Assembly (NCBI GenBank): GCA_026182355.1
Contig: JAPFBL010000575.1
Coordinates: 23,501 to 87,500, forward strand
Direction of reading: 5' to 3'
Length of the DNA: 64,000 bases
Source: Hermatobates lingyangjiaoensis
Lineage: Eukaryota > Arthropoda > Insecta > Hemiptera > Hermatobatidae
Shown: in pieces, positions 1-8,815 of the stretch
Layout of the letters: the number at the start of each line of letters is the position of its first letter
Numbering within the stretch: the first letter of the stretch is position 1
Position numbers and translations under genes: made by a program
The notes under the pieces: model-generated
What the model was told of the DNA's origin: nothing
Database searches by the model: none
The model's input: the letters and a program-made list of their open reading frames with translations, nothing else

Positions 1-2
1 AG

Positions 3-4
<2 letters not shown>

Positions 5-47
<43 letters not shown>
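5..47. repeat. (CA)n microsatellite
   Basis: An uninterrupted CA dinucleotide tract that runs into a TA tract up to about 73. It borders the first foldback element, as such tracts do throughout the window. Confidence 0.95.
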
Positions 48-71
48 CTATATAGATATATATATATATAT

Positions 72-237
72 ATCAATGATCAAATCACAATATGAAATGG
101 GAAAACAAGACTAAGATCTTTCAATCGTAACAAGCAGTCATCGTCAGAGTCAAAAACCCAACTGACGAAGACCGCTTGTTACGGTTGAAAGATCATAGTC
201 TTGTTTTTCCATTTCTTATTCTGGTTTGATCATTGAT
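72..237. mobile_element. Family A foldback element, Penelope-terminus-like
   Basis: The left half (ATCAATGATCAAATCACAA...) returns as its reverse complement in the right half, ending GATCATTGAT. Both arms carry the family A core, read outward on each strand: CTGACGA, a stem ACCG/CGGT with a loop of about 7 bases, then GAAAGATC. This resembles the CUGANGA-stem II-GAAA half of a hammerhead ribozyme with extra bases next to stem II. The loop is short because the right arm lacks the first bases of the core. It is flanked by (TA)n. Assignment to Penelope-like elements is by analogy with families linked to endonuclease remnants elsewhere in the window. Confidence 0.6.
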
Positions 238-254
238 ATATATATTATATACAC

Positions 255-375
255 TTAAAATAAACTGTGACACATAAACTGACAGATAACAACGACTCAC
301 TTTTCAATATTTCGACCATAATGGCGGTCGTCCTCAGGAGAAGAAGTGAATTGATGGAGGGACGACATTCAACTC
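255..375 (-). mobile_element. Family E arm with hammerhead-like core
   Basis: Read on the minus strand, this contains CTCCTGAGGACGACC, a loop, then GGTCGAAATATTG and an ACTCAC/GTGAGT segment. The stem GACC/GGTC sits between CTGAGGA and GAAA as in a hammerhead core, with one extra C. A related plus-strand arm is at 6535-6660. Confidence 0.5.
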
Positions 376-385
376 ATATATTTAT

Positions 386-544
386 ATCAATGATCAAACC
401 ACAATAAGAAAATGGGAAAACAAGACTAAGATCTTTCAACCGTAACAGGCGGTCTTCGTCAGAGTCAAAAACCCAACCAGTTGGGTTTTCCCATTTTCTT
501 ATTGTGATTTGATCATTGATTGTTAATTCACATGTTTATGTGAA

Positions 545-549
<5 letters not shown>
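386..549. mobile_element. Family A foldback element
   Basis: A second family A copy. The left arm is complete down to the CCCAACC loop. The right arm jumps from CAGTTGGGTTTT straight to CCCATTTTCTTATTG, so the right-hand core (CTGACGA...GAAA) has been lost by internal deletion. The right end keeps the outer TTCACATGTTTATGTGAAAT motif. A (TA)n tract follows at 549-580. Confidence 0.6.
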
Positions 550-582
<33 letters not shown>

Positions 583-810
583 AAAGTAGACGGCAGCTTC
601 CGCATTTACGACTTTTTTGCTCGTTTTCTCTAGTTTTCTTACTAGTTTTTTCTGGTAGGGAGTGATTTCATGGAGGAGTTGTCCCAGAGACATCAAAGAA
701 ATAATCTTTTAGCTTAATCAATAATATTATATTTTTTACACGTACAAGCTTTCGATTTTCTCAGAAATCATCTTCAGGTATATAATCATTATTAGGTATA
801 TATATATATA

Positions 811-960
811 TAGGTGTGTTCTCTAATCGGAGTTCGGTCAATTTTCCAGGATAAAAAATTAAACTCTCGTTGCCAAGGATTTTTTATCCTGGAAAATTGA
901 CCGAACCCCGATTATAGAACACACCTATTATATCAAACGGTCGATATATTATTGAATCTG

Positions 961-961
<1 letters not shown>
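811..961. mobile_element. Family B foldback element
   Basis: The inverted halves begin TAGGTGTGTTCTCTAATCGG and end with the reverse complement near 928. The centre is shortened compared with fuller B copies at 23400-23735 and 24060-24660. The outer segment ATCAAACGGTCGATATATTA leads into (TA)n, as in the other B copies. Confidence 0.55.
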
Positions 962-1000
<39 letters not shown>

Positions 1001-1394
1001 TATATAGACAGACAGAAAGGGAGAGAATGATTGAGGGAGTGAGGTAGTTAGAAGTGATCATTATTGTAAGATCACAGTTTATTGTTTTTAAATTAGGTCG
1101 TTGCGATGATAATCAATAATAAATTTAATTCACCTTGAAGTCGTACATGACTTGTGGTGGATATGTGGTTTGTTGGAGACCAGCTCATGTGGAGCTTTAC
1201 GAAAGGGTTTTGTGATTTCTATCAAGTGAACATGACCACAAGTGAGTTTCTTATTCAAATTACTTTCATTTCTATAAAATATAGAGAAAGTAAATGAAAG
1301 TACGGTATTTGGATCGAAATTTACAAAGCGTGATCTCAATACGGTGAGAGAGAGGCAGGACATCAAAAAAGAACAAGTTATTCATATCATATCA
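962..1394. other. No gene seen; AT tract then unique sequence
   Basis: A (TA)n tract to about 1005 is followed by a GA-rich stretch and unassigned sequence. A 78-codon minus-strand reading frame at 1130-1366 has no recognisable motif. Confidence 0.5.
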
Positions 1395-3225
1395 CTAAAA
1401 TTTATATTGCTATTTCTGATATCTCTGAGATAGAAACTCAGCAACAAAATTTTCACACTTTTTTAGGTATCAGGGGTCTCCAAAAATGTCTATATTGACC
1501 CCCAGAGGTTGATAAGAGGTCAAAATCGATAAATATACTAGACATCATATCCCTGAGACTAAACCGCAAATTGGGATCCAACATTTGTAGGTTTTTGTAG
1601 GGCTAATTTATTTCAGGGGGGTTCAAAGGAGTCTATATTGCCCCCCAGGGGTTGATAAGAGTTCAAAGGGGGTCGATAAATATATCCCTGAGAACAAACA
1701 GCAAACTGAGAACCAAAATTTTCACCTTTTTTTTAGGGCTACTTTATTTCAGGGGGGGTTCAAAGGGGTCTATATTGACCCCCAGGGGTTGATAAGAGTT
1801 CACAGGGGGTTGATAAATATATCCCTGAGAACAAACAGCAAACTGAGAACCAACATTTTCACCTTTTTTTTTAGGGCTATTTTATTTCAGGGGGGTTGAA
1901 AGGGGTCTATATTGACCCCCAGGGGTGGATAAATACACTAGAGGTATAATCATTGAGAACGAACAGCAAATTCGACACCAAAATTTACACCTTTTTATAG
2001 GTATCAGGGGTCTCCAGAAAGGTTTCTATTGACTCCCATGGGACAATAAGAGGTCCGAGGGGGTCGATAAATATACTAGAGATCGTTTATCTGAGACCAA
2101 ACAGCAAAATCTATTCCAAAATTTGCACGTTTTTGAAGGGATACTTACTATCAATGGTCTCTAAGGAGGTCTATATTGACCCCCAGGGGACAATAAGAGG
2201 TCCGAGGGGGTTGATAAATATACTAGAGATCGTACATCTGAGACCAGACAGCAAAATCGATTCAAAAATTTGCACGTTTTTGCAGAGCTACTTGATGTCA
2301 GGGGTCTCTAAGGAGGTCTATATTGACCCCCAGGGGTCAATAAGAGGTCCGAGGGGGTTGATAAATATACTAGAGATCGTACATCTGAGACCAAACAGCA
2401 AAATCTATTCCAAAATTTGCACGTTTTTGAAGGGATACTTACTATCAATGGTCTCTAAAGGGGTCTCTATTGAGCCCCAGGGGACAATAAGTGGTCAAAG
2501 GGGGTCGATAAATATACTAGAGATCGTTTATCTGAGACCAAACAGCAAAATCTATTCCAAAATTTGCACGTTTTTGAAGGGATACTTACTATCAATGGTC
2601 TCTAAAGGGGTCTCTATTGAGCCCCAGGGGACAATAAGTGGTCAAAGGGGTCGATAAATATACTAGAGATCGTTTATCTGAGACCAAACAGCAAAATCTA
2701 TTCCAAAATTTGCACGTTTTTGAAGGGATACTTACTATCAATGGTCTCTAAAGGGGTCTCTATTGAGCCCCAGGGGACAATAAGTGGTCAAAGGGGGTCG
2801 ATAAATATACTAGAGATCGTTTATTCTGAGACCAAACAGCAAAATCTATTCCAAAATTTGCACGTTTTTGAAGGGCTACTTACTATCAATGGTCTCTAAA
2901 GGGGTCTCTATTGAGCCCCAGGGGACAATAAGTGGTCAAAGGGGGTCGATAAATATACTAGAGATCGTTTATCTGAGACCAAACAGCAAAATCTATTCCA
3001 AAATTTGCACGTTTTTGAAGGGATACTTACTATCAATGGTCTCTAAAGGGGTCTCTATTGAGCCCCAGGGGACAATAAGTGGTCAAAGGGGGTCGATAAA
3101 TATACTAGAGATCGTTTGTCTGAGACCAAACAGCAAAATTGATACCAAAATTTGCACATTTTTGTAGGGCTACTTGATATCAGGGGTCTCAAAAGGGGTC
3201 TATTTTGACCCCCAGGGGATGTGAG
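1395..3225 (+). repeat. Tandem satellite, 147 bp unit, about 13 copies
   Basis: The phrase ATCAATGGTCTCTAA recurs at 2444, 2591, 2737, 2885 and 3032, giving spacings of 147, 146, 148 and 147. Older copies upstream (1395-2140) are shorter, roughly 120-145 bp, and diverged. Each unit contains a small hairpin of the form GGGGTC...GACCCC and the landmark AACAGCAAA. Because 147 is a multiple of three, one frame stays open over several units, giving a 174-codon frame at 2133-2657 and a 99-codon frame at 2868-3167, each with 49-residue periodicity. I treat the frames as a by-product of the period. Confidence 0.9.
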
Positions 3226-3383
3226 AGGGATATACGAGTCAATGAATATACTAAGTTCGATAAGTTTATTAGTGGCGAAAGAAGGGATAAAAAAAATATT
3301 AAGTATTCATAAATGAGTTTAACACAAAATACACGAGATGCAAACATTATTCGAAAGGGTGTTGATAACTAGTAGGTATATGG

Positions 3384-3623
3384 TTGAAGCTGGTTGCTTT
3401 TTTTGCATACCAAAGCAATTCTAACAAAACAGAAGAAGTAAAAGCTGCAAAAAGCGGTGATTTGCAGCTAAAACTCTCTGAAATTGAACCCAATATCAGC
3501 AATCTTATTCCTGCTTACCAGCGATATTTTCTCATTATTGTCATATATTTTAGTATAAAAAATAATATGTCAGCATATTTTATTAGAGTATTTAAAATCA
3601 ATAAAAGCTGTAATGATGGCTAA
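3384..3623 (+). other. Unrecognised 79-codon reading frame
   Basis: An open frame just after the 147 bp array. Its first 50 codons have a mixed, protein-like composition (MKLVAFFAYQSNSNK..., then a Glu/Lys-rich part) before turning hydrophobic and AT-driven. I see no domain, splice sites or ribosome-context support. It could be a fragment of a transposon protein or chance. Confidence 0.15.
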
Positions 3624-3943
3624 TTATTATAATTAGTAACACTCATTCAAGTGTGTTATTAAGCAATCATTAAATGCAATGAATATGCACTAAGTAGTAA
3701 TTATCAATTAGACACGACAGTATTTAAACAAGTCTTAATTATTTTGTTAATTTGTTTCAATGATTATTTGAAATATTTATAAAAAAAACTGCTGGAAAAA
3801 AAACAGGTGTAGGATGACACGCGGCATTTATTTACCTAATTATATTCGGTAGCAGGTTTGTATGGCACGGTAGGCTGTTTTTTGATGGTACTAATTATTT
3901 TTTTAAAGAAATGTTCTTTCTCTAATTTATCCTTCCTTCTCTC

Positions 3944-3948
3944 TCTCA

Positions 3949-4018
<70 letters not shown>

Positions 4019-4021
4019 ACC
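3944..4021. repeat. (CT)n(CA)n compound microsatellite
   Basis: A run of TCTCTC passes directly into ACACAC. The reading frames on both strands here (Ser-Leu and Arg-Glu repeats) are only translations of the dinucleotides. Confidence 0.95.
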
Positions 4022-4199
4022 TCTGTTTACTTTATTAATTTAGATCTAATTAAATATTAATATGCATATGTTACTATCTTTGTTTATTTTCGTTTCCAAA
4101 CAAAATAAAAACCTTTTTTTTTAGATTCGTTTATCACCATAAAAAAAATAATTTTTTTTGGGCATCACATCCTAGATAAATATATATATTAACAAATAA

Positions 4200-4200
<1 letters not shown>

Positions 4201-4259
<59 letters not shown>

Positions 4260-4266
4260 TATATAT
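4201..4266. repeat. (CA)n(TA)n microsatellite
   Basis: A CA tract followed by a TA tract, immediately upstream of a hammerhead-like unit. Confidence 0.95.
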
Positions 4267-4430
4267 GAAGTAGCTCGAGCTACTTCAACTGGTGACCGCC
4301 GCCTGGAGCCCCCAGTAGCCCTCTGCTTGTGCGAGTGGACGCACGTGCCTCTTCCTCTTCCCTTCTTCTTCCCTTCTTCTCCCTGACGACGAACTTCAGT
4401 TCGAAATATCGACCCAGTAAGTTTTCTCGC
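4267..4430 (+). mobile_element. D/E-type Penelope-terminus-like arm with hammerhead-like core
   Basis: A pyrimidine-rich lead (CTTCTTCCC...) is followed by CTGACGACGAAC, loop TTCA, then GTTCGAAATATCG and CAGTAAGT. The 4 bp stem GAAC/GTTC lies between CTGACGA plus an extra C and GAAA. A short palindrome TAGCTCGAGCTA sits at its start next to (TA)n. Single-arm copy, no coding sequence. Confidence 0.5.
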
Positions 4431-4517
4431 TTCTTCTATTTGTTGCCTTTTTTCATTTATATATCTGTCCGGTTTGGACCGTTTTAATATTTTGATTTAT
4501 ATATATATTATATATAT

Positions 4518-4780
4518 ACAGTTCAATGTACATAAAGAAACATAGAGGAATTAAAAACACAAACTTACAGTTTCTAATTTTCGGTTGAACCGTCTTCAGG
4601 AGAGATAAACAAGGGAAACCAAGCGCACTGGTACAGAGACGGTTGGAGACCAACATTGTTACCACATAGGCGCCCGGTCACAGAGAATAAGGTAGACAAG
4701 AATCAATTTAAATTAAAATAGGAATATGAAAAATAATAATAAACACAAAAACAAATTAAATAAAATAATGAAAAATATTA
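4518..4780 (-). mobile_element. Left inverted terminal repeat of a small Penelope-like copy (family C)
   Basis: This segment is the reverse complement of 5090-5345, differing only at scattered positions. On the minus strand it carries CTGAAGACGG, a short loop, AACCGAAAA and then CTGTAAGT. It lies directly before the endonuclease remnant at 4784-4930, so the copy has the layout inverted terminus, ORF 3' end, terminus. Inverted terminal repeats are known in Penelope-like elements. Confidence 0.65.
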
Positions 4781-4783
4781 TTA

Positions 4784-4930
4784 CGACTTCCCTTTAATGA
4801 GTGCTACAGGTTACAGATCCTACGACAAATCCCCTCTGACTGCAAAAACCTCACTCTCCGAGCCTCCGAAGAAGCCCATATTTGTTTGCTCAATGCGCGC
4901 AGTGCACCTGGCCTTAATCTTAAGAGATAA
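4784..4930 (+). pseudogene. Penelope-like element GIY-YIG endonuclease, C-terminal remnant
   Basis: The plus frame reads ...FNECYRLQILRQI, then LTLRASEEAHICLLN and a short tail to the stop at 4928-4930. It aligns residue by residue with the longer endonuclease remnant at 7500-7841 (FNDCFRVQVLRQI, VTLRASEEALISLLG, PGLNPNS). The double Glu is where the GIY-YIG nuclease fold has its catalytic Glu. The N-terminal YVG part and all of the reverse transcriptase are missing, because the frame joins the left inverted terminus. In Penelope-like elements this nuclease is fused to the C-terminus of the reverse transcriptase and makes the target nick. A dead fragment, but the family assignment is firm. 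Confidence 0.75.
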
Positions 4931-5089
4931 TGCTTCATTGTATTAGTTTCTTGTCTCTGCATCTAGTTTTTATGCTTTCATCTTATATATTTTTCATTTA
5001 TTTAAGTTTTATTCTCTATTTTTTATTAAAGCTAAGTCCATAATTTTTAATTTTTATTTATTTATGTATTATTTCTTCTGTTCATCCCT
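4931..5089 (+). mobile_element. 3' untranslated part of the small Penelope-like copy
   Basis: AT-rich sequence between the endonuclease stop and the right terminal repeat. No other signal is seen in it. Confidence 0.5.
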
Positions 5090-5400
5090 CAGTTTTTATT
5101 TCTTATTATTTTATTTTTATTTGTTTTTGTGTTTATTATTATTTTTCATATTCCTATTTTAATTTAAATTGATTCTTGTCTACCTTATTCTCTGTGACCG
5201 GGCGCGTATGTGGCAACATTGTTGGTCTCCAACGACTCTGTACCAGTGCGCTTGGTTTCCCTTCTTTATCTCTCCTGAAGACGGTTCAACCAAAAATTAG
5301 AGACTGTAAGTTAGCGTTTTTAATTTCTCTATGTTTCTTTATGTACAATGAACTGTATTTGTTCATTTCGGATCGAATTTTCATCGAAAGAGTATATATA
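5090..5400 (+). mobile_element. Right terminal repeat of the Penelope-like copy (family C), hammerhead-like
   Basis: Contains CTCCTGAAGACGGTTCAACC, AAAAATTAG and CTGTAAGT, then the long tail TTTCTCTATGTTTCTTTATG and TTTCGGATCGAATTTTC. In this arm the GAAA of the core has become AAAA, whereas the inverted partner keeps GAAA. It ends in (TA)n. Because it follows a PLE endonuclease end, it anchors family C, and by similarity other foldbacks here, to Penelope-like elements. Confidence 0.65.
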
Positions 5401-5410
5401 TATATATAAA

Positions 5411-5511
5411 GATTTCACATAAACACGTGAAATTACAATTAATGATTAAACCACAATATGAAATGGGATCTTTGTCTTGTTTTTCCATTTCTTATTGTGG
5501 TTTGATCATAT
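5411..5511. mobile_element. Family A foldback, core deleted
   Basis: The outer arms (TTTCACATAAACACGTGAAA and its partner end GTGGTTTGATCATA) are present, but the whole hammerhead-like centre is missing, leaving a hairpin of about 100 bp between (TA)n tracts. Confidence 0.55.
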
Positions 5512-6351
5512 ATATATATATATATATATTCGTATATTTCGGGAGCAGACCTCCGTTTATGTATGTCTTGTTAAACTGAATGCCTACTTTTAATCTCACA
5601 ACTTTTCTACTGAATCTCTCGATTTCTCTAATACACTTTCTTCATTTTTGTGGTACAAGATAGATTAGTTAACCAAAGTTGACTTGTTTTTATTTGCATA
5701 GCCCGACATTTTTATGTCGGTATAACTGAATACTTGTATAACAGAAGATTATACAAGTTTTTTAGAATTTTGCTTCATTTTTTTTTTGATACCTTTTTTG
5801 AAAAAAATTAAAATGAATTTTGCATAAAAAGTTAATATGAAAACAAAAAGATATTAAACACGTTATAACTCAGTGATTTATTTCAAAATGTATGGATCTT
5901 TCTTTTTTTTTCCTTTTAAAACGTAAATTTTTCAAAGAATGATTTAATGTTACATTTTTTCAGTTTAAAACTGGTTAAATAAGATGTTAAAACATTGTAG
6001 AAGGAGTAAGATGGGGTTGGAGGGAGGGAAGGGGTGGCGGGGGTGAGGAATGACATCTGGGATTGTCCATGCCCTGATTGACGCCACCCCCACTCGCCCA
6101 CCCCCACAACAAGTCTGGCCCTATCTACCATAATCCCTTTAAGGGCTCCACCACCCCTCTTCCATCTACTTCCATCAAGTGCTTACGAAATTCCATTACA
6201 ACTCTAACTCAAAAACTTCTAAATGCTTTACTCTTATTTTCAGTTTACCAATTTAATTGTTTTTAGTTAGGATTGTGTCTTCGGGGGTTTATTAAAGTGT
6301 AAAATTAATTACTACTATGAATGTTAATCCATCGCGTGCTATTCTAAAACG

Positions 6352-6395
<44 letters not shown>
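5512..6395. other. No gene seen; AT-rich with one C-rich patch
   Basis: Unassigned sequence with a purine/pyrimidine-biased patch around 6000-6160 (GGAGGGAAGG, CCACCCCC). The 62-71 codon frames there are compositional. A long (TA)n tract ends it at 6355-6395. Confidence 0.5.
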
Positions 6396-6396
<1 letters not shown>

Positions 6397-6399
6397 TTA

Positions 6400-6530
6400 A
6401 ATTTCACATAAACACGTGAAATAACAATCAATGATCAAACCACAATGAGAAATAGGAAAACAAGACTAAGATCTTTCAACCGTAACAAGCGGTCTTCGTC
6501 AGAGTCAAAAACCCAACTGACGAGTAATAT
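6400..6530 (-). mobile_element. Family A single arm
   Basis: One arm only, in minus orientation. Minus-strand reading gives TTGGGTTTTTGACTCTGACG, then AAGACCGC and CGGTTGAAAGATC. The partner arm is replaced by the E-type arm that follows. Confidence 0.55.
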
Positions 6531-6534
6531 ATAA

Positions 6535-6660
6535 ATATTTGACGACAGTTGACTGTCGTCCCTCCGTCAATTCACATCTTCTCCTGAGAACGACCGCCAT
6601 TACGGTTGAAATATTGAAATTGAATCTTTGTTTCTGTCTAATTGTCAAAGTTTATTTTAA
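6535..6660 (+). mobile_element. Family E arm with hammerhead-like core
   Basis: CTCCTGAGAACGACCGCC, then CGGTTGAAATATTGAAATTG. A small inverted repeat GACGACAG/CTGTCGTC opens it near 6541. It matches the minus arm at 255-375. Confidence 0.5.
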
Positions 6661-6689
6661 GTATATATATATATATATATATATTATAT

Positions 6690-6756
6690 AATATATACAA
6701 ATTTGAGTTTGTAAATGTGTTTCCTTTGTGTGTTACTCTTCTTTAAATTTGAACTC

Positions 6757-6765
<9 letters not shown>
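6690..6765 (+). mobile_element. Fragment of a C-like terminus
   Basis: The segment AAATTTGAGTTTGTAAATGT...TTGAACTCATG also occurs at 8340-8405, where it follows a CTGAGGA core. Here the core is missing. It is flanked by (TA)n on both sides. Confidence 0.45.
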
Positions 6766-6799
<34 letters not shown>

Positions 6800-6800
<1 letters not shown>

Positions 6801-6890
6801 ATATCAGTTAGCTTCAGCTACTCAAAGGGACTACTTCTGCCCGATGACGACGACTGTCGAAATATCGTTGGAGTCTTTTGCGTGTGTCAT
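6800..6890 (+). mobile_element. D-type arm with hammerhead-like core
   Basis: TACTTCTGCCCGATGACGAC, then GACTGTCGAAATATCG and GGAGTC. The first core base is CCGATGA rather than CTGATGA, a change shared with the copies at 12543-12660 and 45585-45695. Confidence 0.45.
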
Positions 6891-6912
6891 TATTTGCTTT
6901 TCTCTTTCCTGT

Positions 6913-7215
6913 GTGAACTATATATAGTTCAATATAGACAAAGAAACATAGAGAAATCAAAAGAACACACTTACAGTCTCTAATTTTCGGTTTGAACCGT
7001 CTTTAGGAGAGATAGGAGAGGGAACCAAGCGTACTGGTTCAGAGGTCTGCAACTGTCTCTGAACCAGTGCGCTTGGTTTCCCTCTCCTATCTCTCCTGAA
7101 GACGGTTCAAACCAAAAATTAGTGACTGTAAGTGTGTTCTTTTGATTTCTCTATGTTTCTTTGTCTATATTGAACTATATTTGTCCGTTTTGGATCGTAT
7201 TTCCAACGAAAGGTA
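6913..7215. mobile_element. Family C foldback element
   Basis: Two nearly complete inverted arms meet around 7047. The minus arm has CTAAAGACGGTTC, AAACCGAAAATTAG and CTGTAAGTGT. The plus arm has CTGAAGACGGTTCAAACC, AAAAATTAG. The outer ends are the GAACTATA(TA) and GGATCGTATTTCCAACGAAA motifs. It abuts the Penelope-like copy that begins at 7230. Confidence 0.6.
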
Positions 7216-7229
7216 TCTATATAAACTAG

Positions 7230-7499
7230 AATTTAAAAAGAACACAGAAAGGAAATCACTGAACTCACTATTATATTTCGATGTCCTCGTCTTCAGGAAA
7301 AGAAGTGAATCGCTCCAAAGGCTGATAACGACTGACTTGGCGTTCGAACTGAAGCACTCAAACAGGGTAGCCAACTTTCGGAGGAAAGGTAGACAGGGAA
7401 GATAAAGAGATACAAGCCAAATAAAAATTAAAAAATGAAAACATTTAACTAAAATAAAATTAAAAGCTGATAACAACTAAAAAATTAGAGGAAAAAAAA
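7230..7499 (-). mobile_element. 3' terminal region of a Penelope-like copy
   Basis: Downstream, on the minus strand, of the endonuclease stop. About 200 bp after the stop it reads TTCCTGAAGACGAGGACATC, GAAATATAATAG and TGAGTTC, so the hammerhead-like core is physically joined to the PLE coding end. This is the best direct evidence in the window that the CTGANGA...GAAA units are Penelope termini. Confidence 0.65.
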
Positions 7500-7840
7500 T
7501 TAACTATTGGGGTTAAGCCCAGGAACCGATCTACCGCCCAGAAGACTAATAAGTGCTTCTTCTGAAGCTCTCAGAGTAACTTTCGAATTAGTCTGATCAA
7601 TCTGCCTCAGGACCTGTACACGGAAACAGTCATTAAAACTGAGTCCGTGAGAACTGGCATGAGTAGCAACGGGAAGGTCACTGCGTTTGCCAACGGATGA
7701 CCTGTGATTATTCATACGCAGGCTTAGCTTGGTGGAAGCCAAACCCACATAAAAAGAATCACACTGGGTGCAATCCAAACGGTAAACGCAGTTACCAGAG
7801 GTACAAGAGGTCTTGTGAGAGATAGGGTAGTTGCGTTTAC

Positions 7841-7841
<1 letters not shown>
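7500..7841 (-). pseudogene. Penelope-like element GIY-YIG endonuclease domain, C-terminal part of the ORF
   Basis: The open frame runs from the (TA)n junction at 7841 to a stop at 7500; any start codon inside it is artificial because the ORF is truncated at its 5' side. Motifs in order are: a Cys pair before the domain (TSCTSGNC), VYRLDCTQC with a CxxC, the signature FYVG corresponding to YIG, then LRMNNHRSS holding the conserved Arg and His, and LRASEEALISLL with the conserved Glu, ending PGLNPNS. This matches the nuclease domain fused to Penelope-like reverse transcriptases, which nicks the insertion target. The reverse transcriptase part is not present. No internal stop remains, suggesting a fairly recent copy. 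Confidence 0.85.
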
Positions 7842-7865
<24 letters not shown>

Positions 7866-7872
<7 letters not shown>

Positions 7873-8146
7873 GCCCTCAGAGCTTATTTTTCTTCATTCT
7901 GATTCTTCCATACGACATTTTGTCTCATATATATATATTAGATGTTGCTGGTCTGAATACTGGGCGGTGACTGGCTGTTGGCTTGGCGAGTAGCTGGTCG
8001 TTGGTCACCTAGTAGCTACTCGCCAAGCCAACAGCCAGTCATCTCCCAGTATTCAGACCAGCAACATCTAATATATATATATATGAGACAAAATGTCGTA
8101 TGGAAGAATCAGAATGAAGAAAAATAAGCTCTGAGGGCTTCTAATA
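7866..8146. mobile_element. Long near-perfect palindrome, unassigned family
   Basis: The left half starts ATTAGAAGCCCTCAGAGC and the right half ends GCTCTGAGGGCTTCTAAT. The arms are about 130 bp, almost without mismatch, around a loop near 8000 (GGTCGTTGGTCACC). They contain an internal (TA)n stretch in mirrored positions. No CTGANGA...GAAA core is visible, so it differs from families A to F. It is flanked by (TA)n. Confidence 0.75.
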
Positions 8147-8159
8147 TATCTCGTCAGAG

Positions 8160-8212
<53 letters not shown>

Positions 8213-8225
8213 ATTATATATTTCA
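8160..8225. repeat. (TA)n microsatellite
   Basis: A TA-dinucleotide tract with short interruptions between the palindrome and the next foldback arm. Confidence 0.9.
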
Positions 8226-8234
8226 TTTAATAAA

Positions 8235-8425
8235 AGTAAACAAGATCTAAACTGGGCACAATACGAGTAGGTTACTTGCCATTGCGTCTACAACGTGCTT
8301 GGTCTCCCTATCTGTTTTCTCCTGAGGAAGGATTACCCAAAAATTTGAGTTTGTAAATGTGTTTCGTTACTCTGTTTGTTACTCTTCGTTAAATTTGAAC
8401 TCATGTATATATACATATATATATA
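8235..8425 (+). mobile_element. C-like terminus arm with hammerhead-like core
   Basis: GCGTCTACAACGTGCTTGG, then CTCCTGAGGAAGGATTACCC and AAAAATTTGAGTTTGTAA. A diverged minus-orientation relative is at 58160-58345. Confidence 0.5.
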
Positions 8426-8429
8426 TACA

Positions 8430-8690
8430 CTTGTTTGATGAAAATACGATCCGAAATGGACAAATACAGTTCAATGTACATAAAGAAACTGTACATAAGA
8501 AACATAAAGAAATTAAAAACACACACTTAGTCTCTAATTTTCGGTTAAACCGTCTTCAGGAAACCAAGCGCACTGGTACAGAGACAGTTGGAGACCAACA
8601 ATGTGCCACATACGCGCCCGGTCACAGAGAATAAGGTAGACAAGAATCAATTTAAGATTAAATTAAAATAGGAATATGAAAAATAATAAA
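8430..8690 (-). mobile_element. Family C single arm
   Basis: The same sequence as the left terminus at 4518-4700, but with a deletion just after the CTTCAGGA segment, so the GAGATAAGAGAGGG part is absent. It is followed by (TA)n. Confidence 0.55.
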
Positions 8691-8694
8691 ATTT

Positions 8695-8734
<40 letters not shown>

Positions 8735-8737
<3 letters not shown>

Positions 8738-8815
8738 AACTATAGGTGTGTTCTGTAATGGGGATTCGGCCAAATTTCTTGATTAGAGGAATTTTTCCGA
8801 TTAGAGAACACACCT
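8735..8815. mobile_element. Short family B foldback
   Basis: TAGGTGTGTTCTGTAATGGG at the left and GATTAGAGAACACACCT at the right form a hairpin of about 75 bp. All inner sequence of family B is lost. Confidence 0.5.

Noticed and set aside
2133..2657. 174-codon reading frame with 49-residue repeats as a gene
   Set aside because: It arises from a 147 bp satellite whose period is a multiple of three. Neighbouring units have frameshifts, and no start or splice context is seen.
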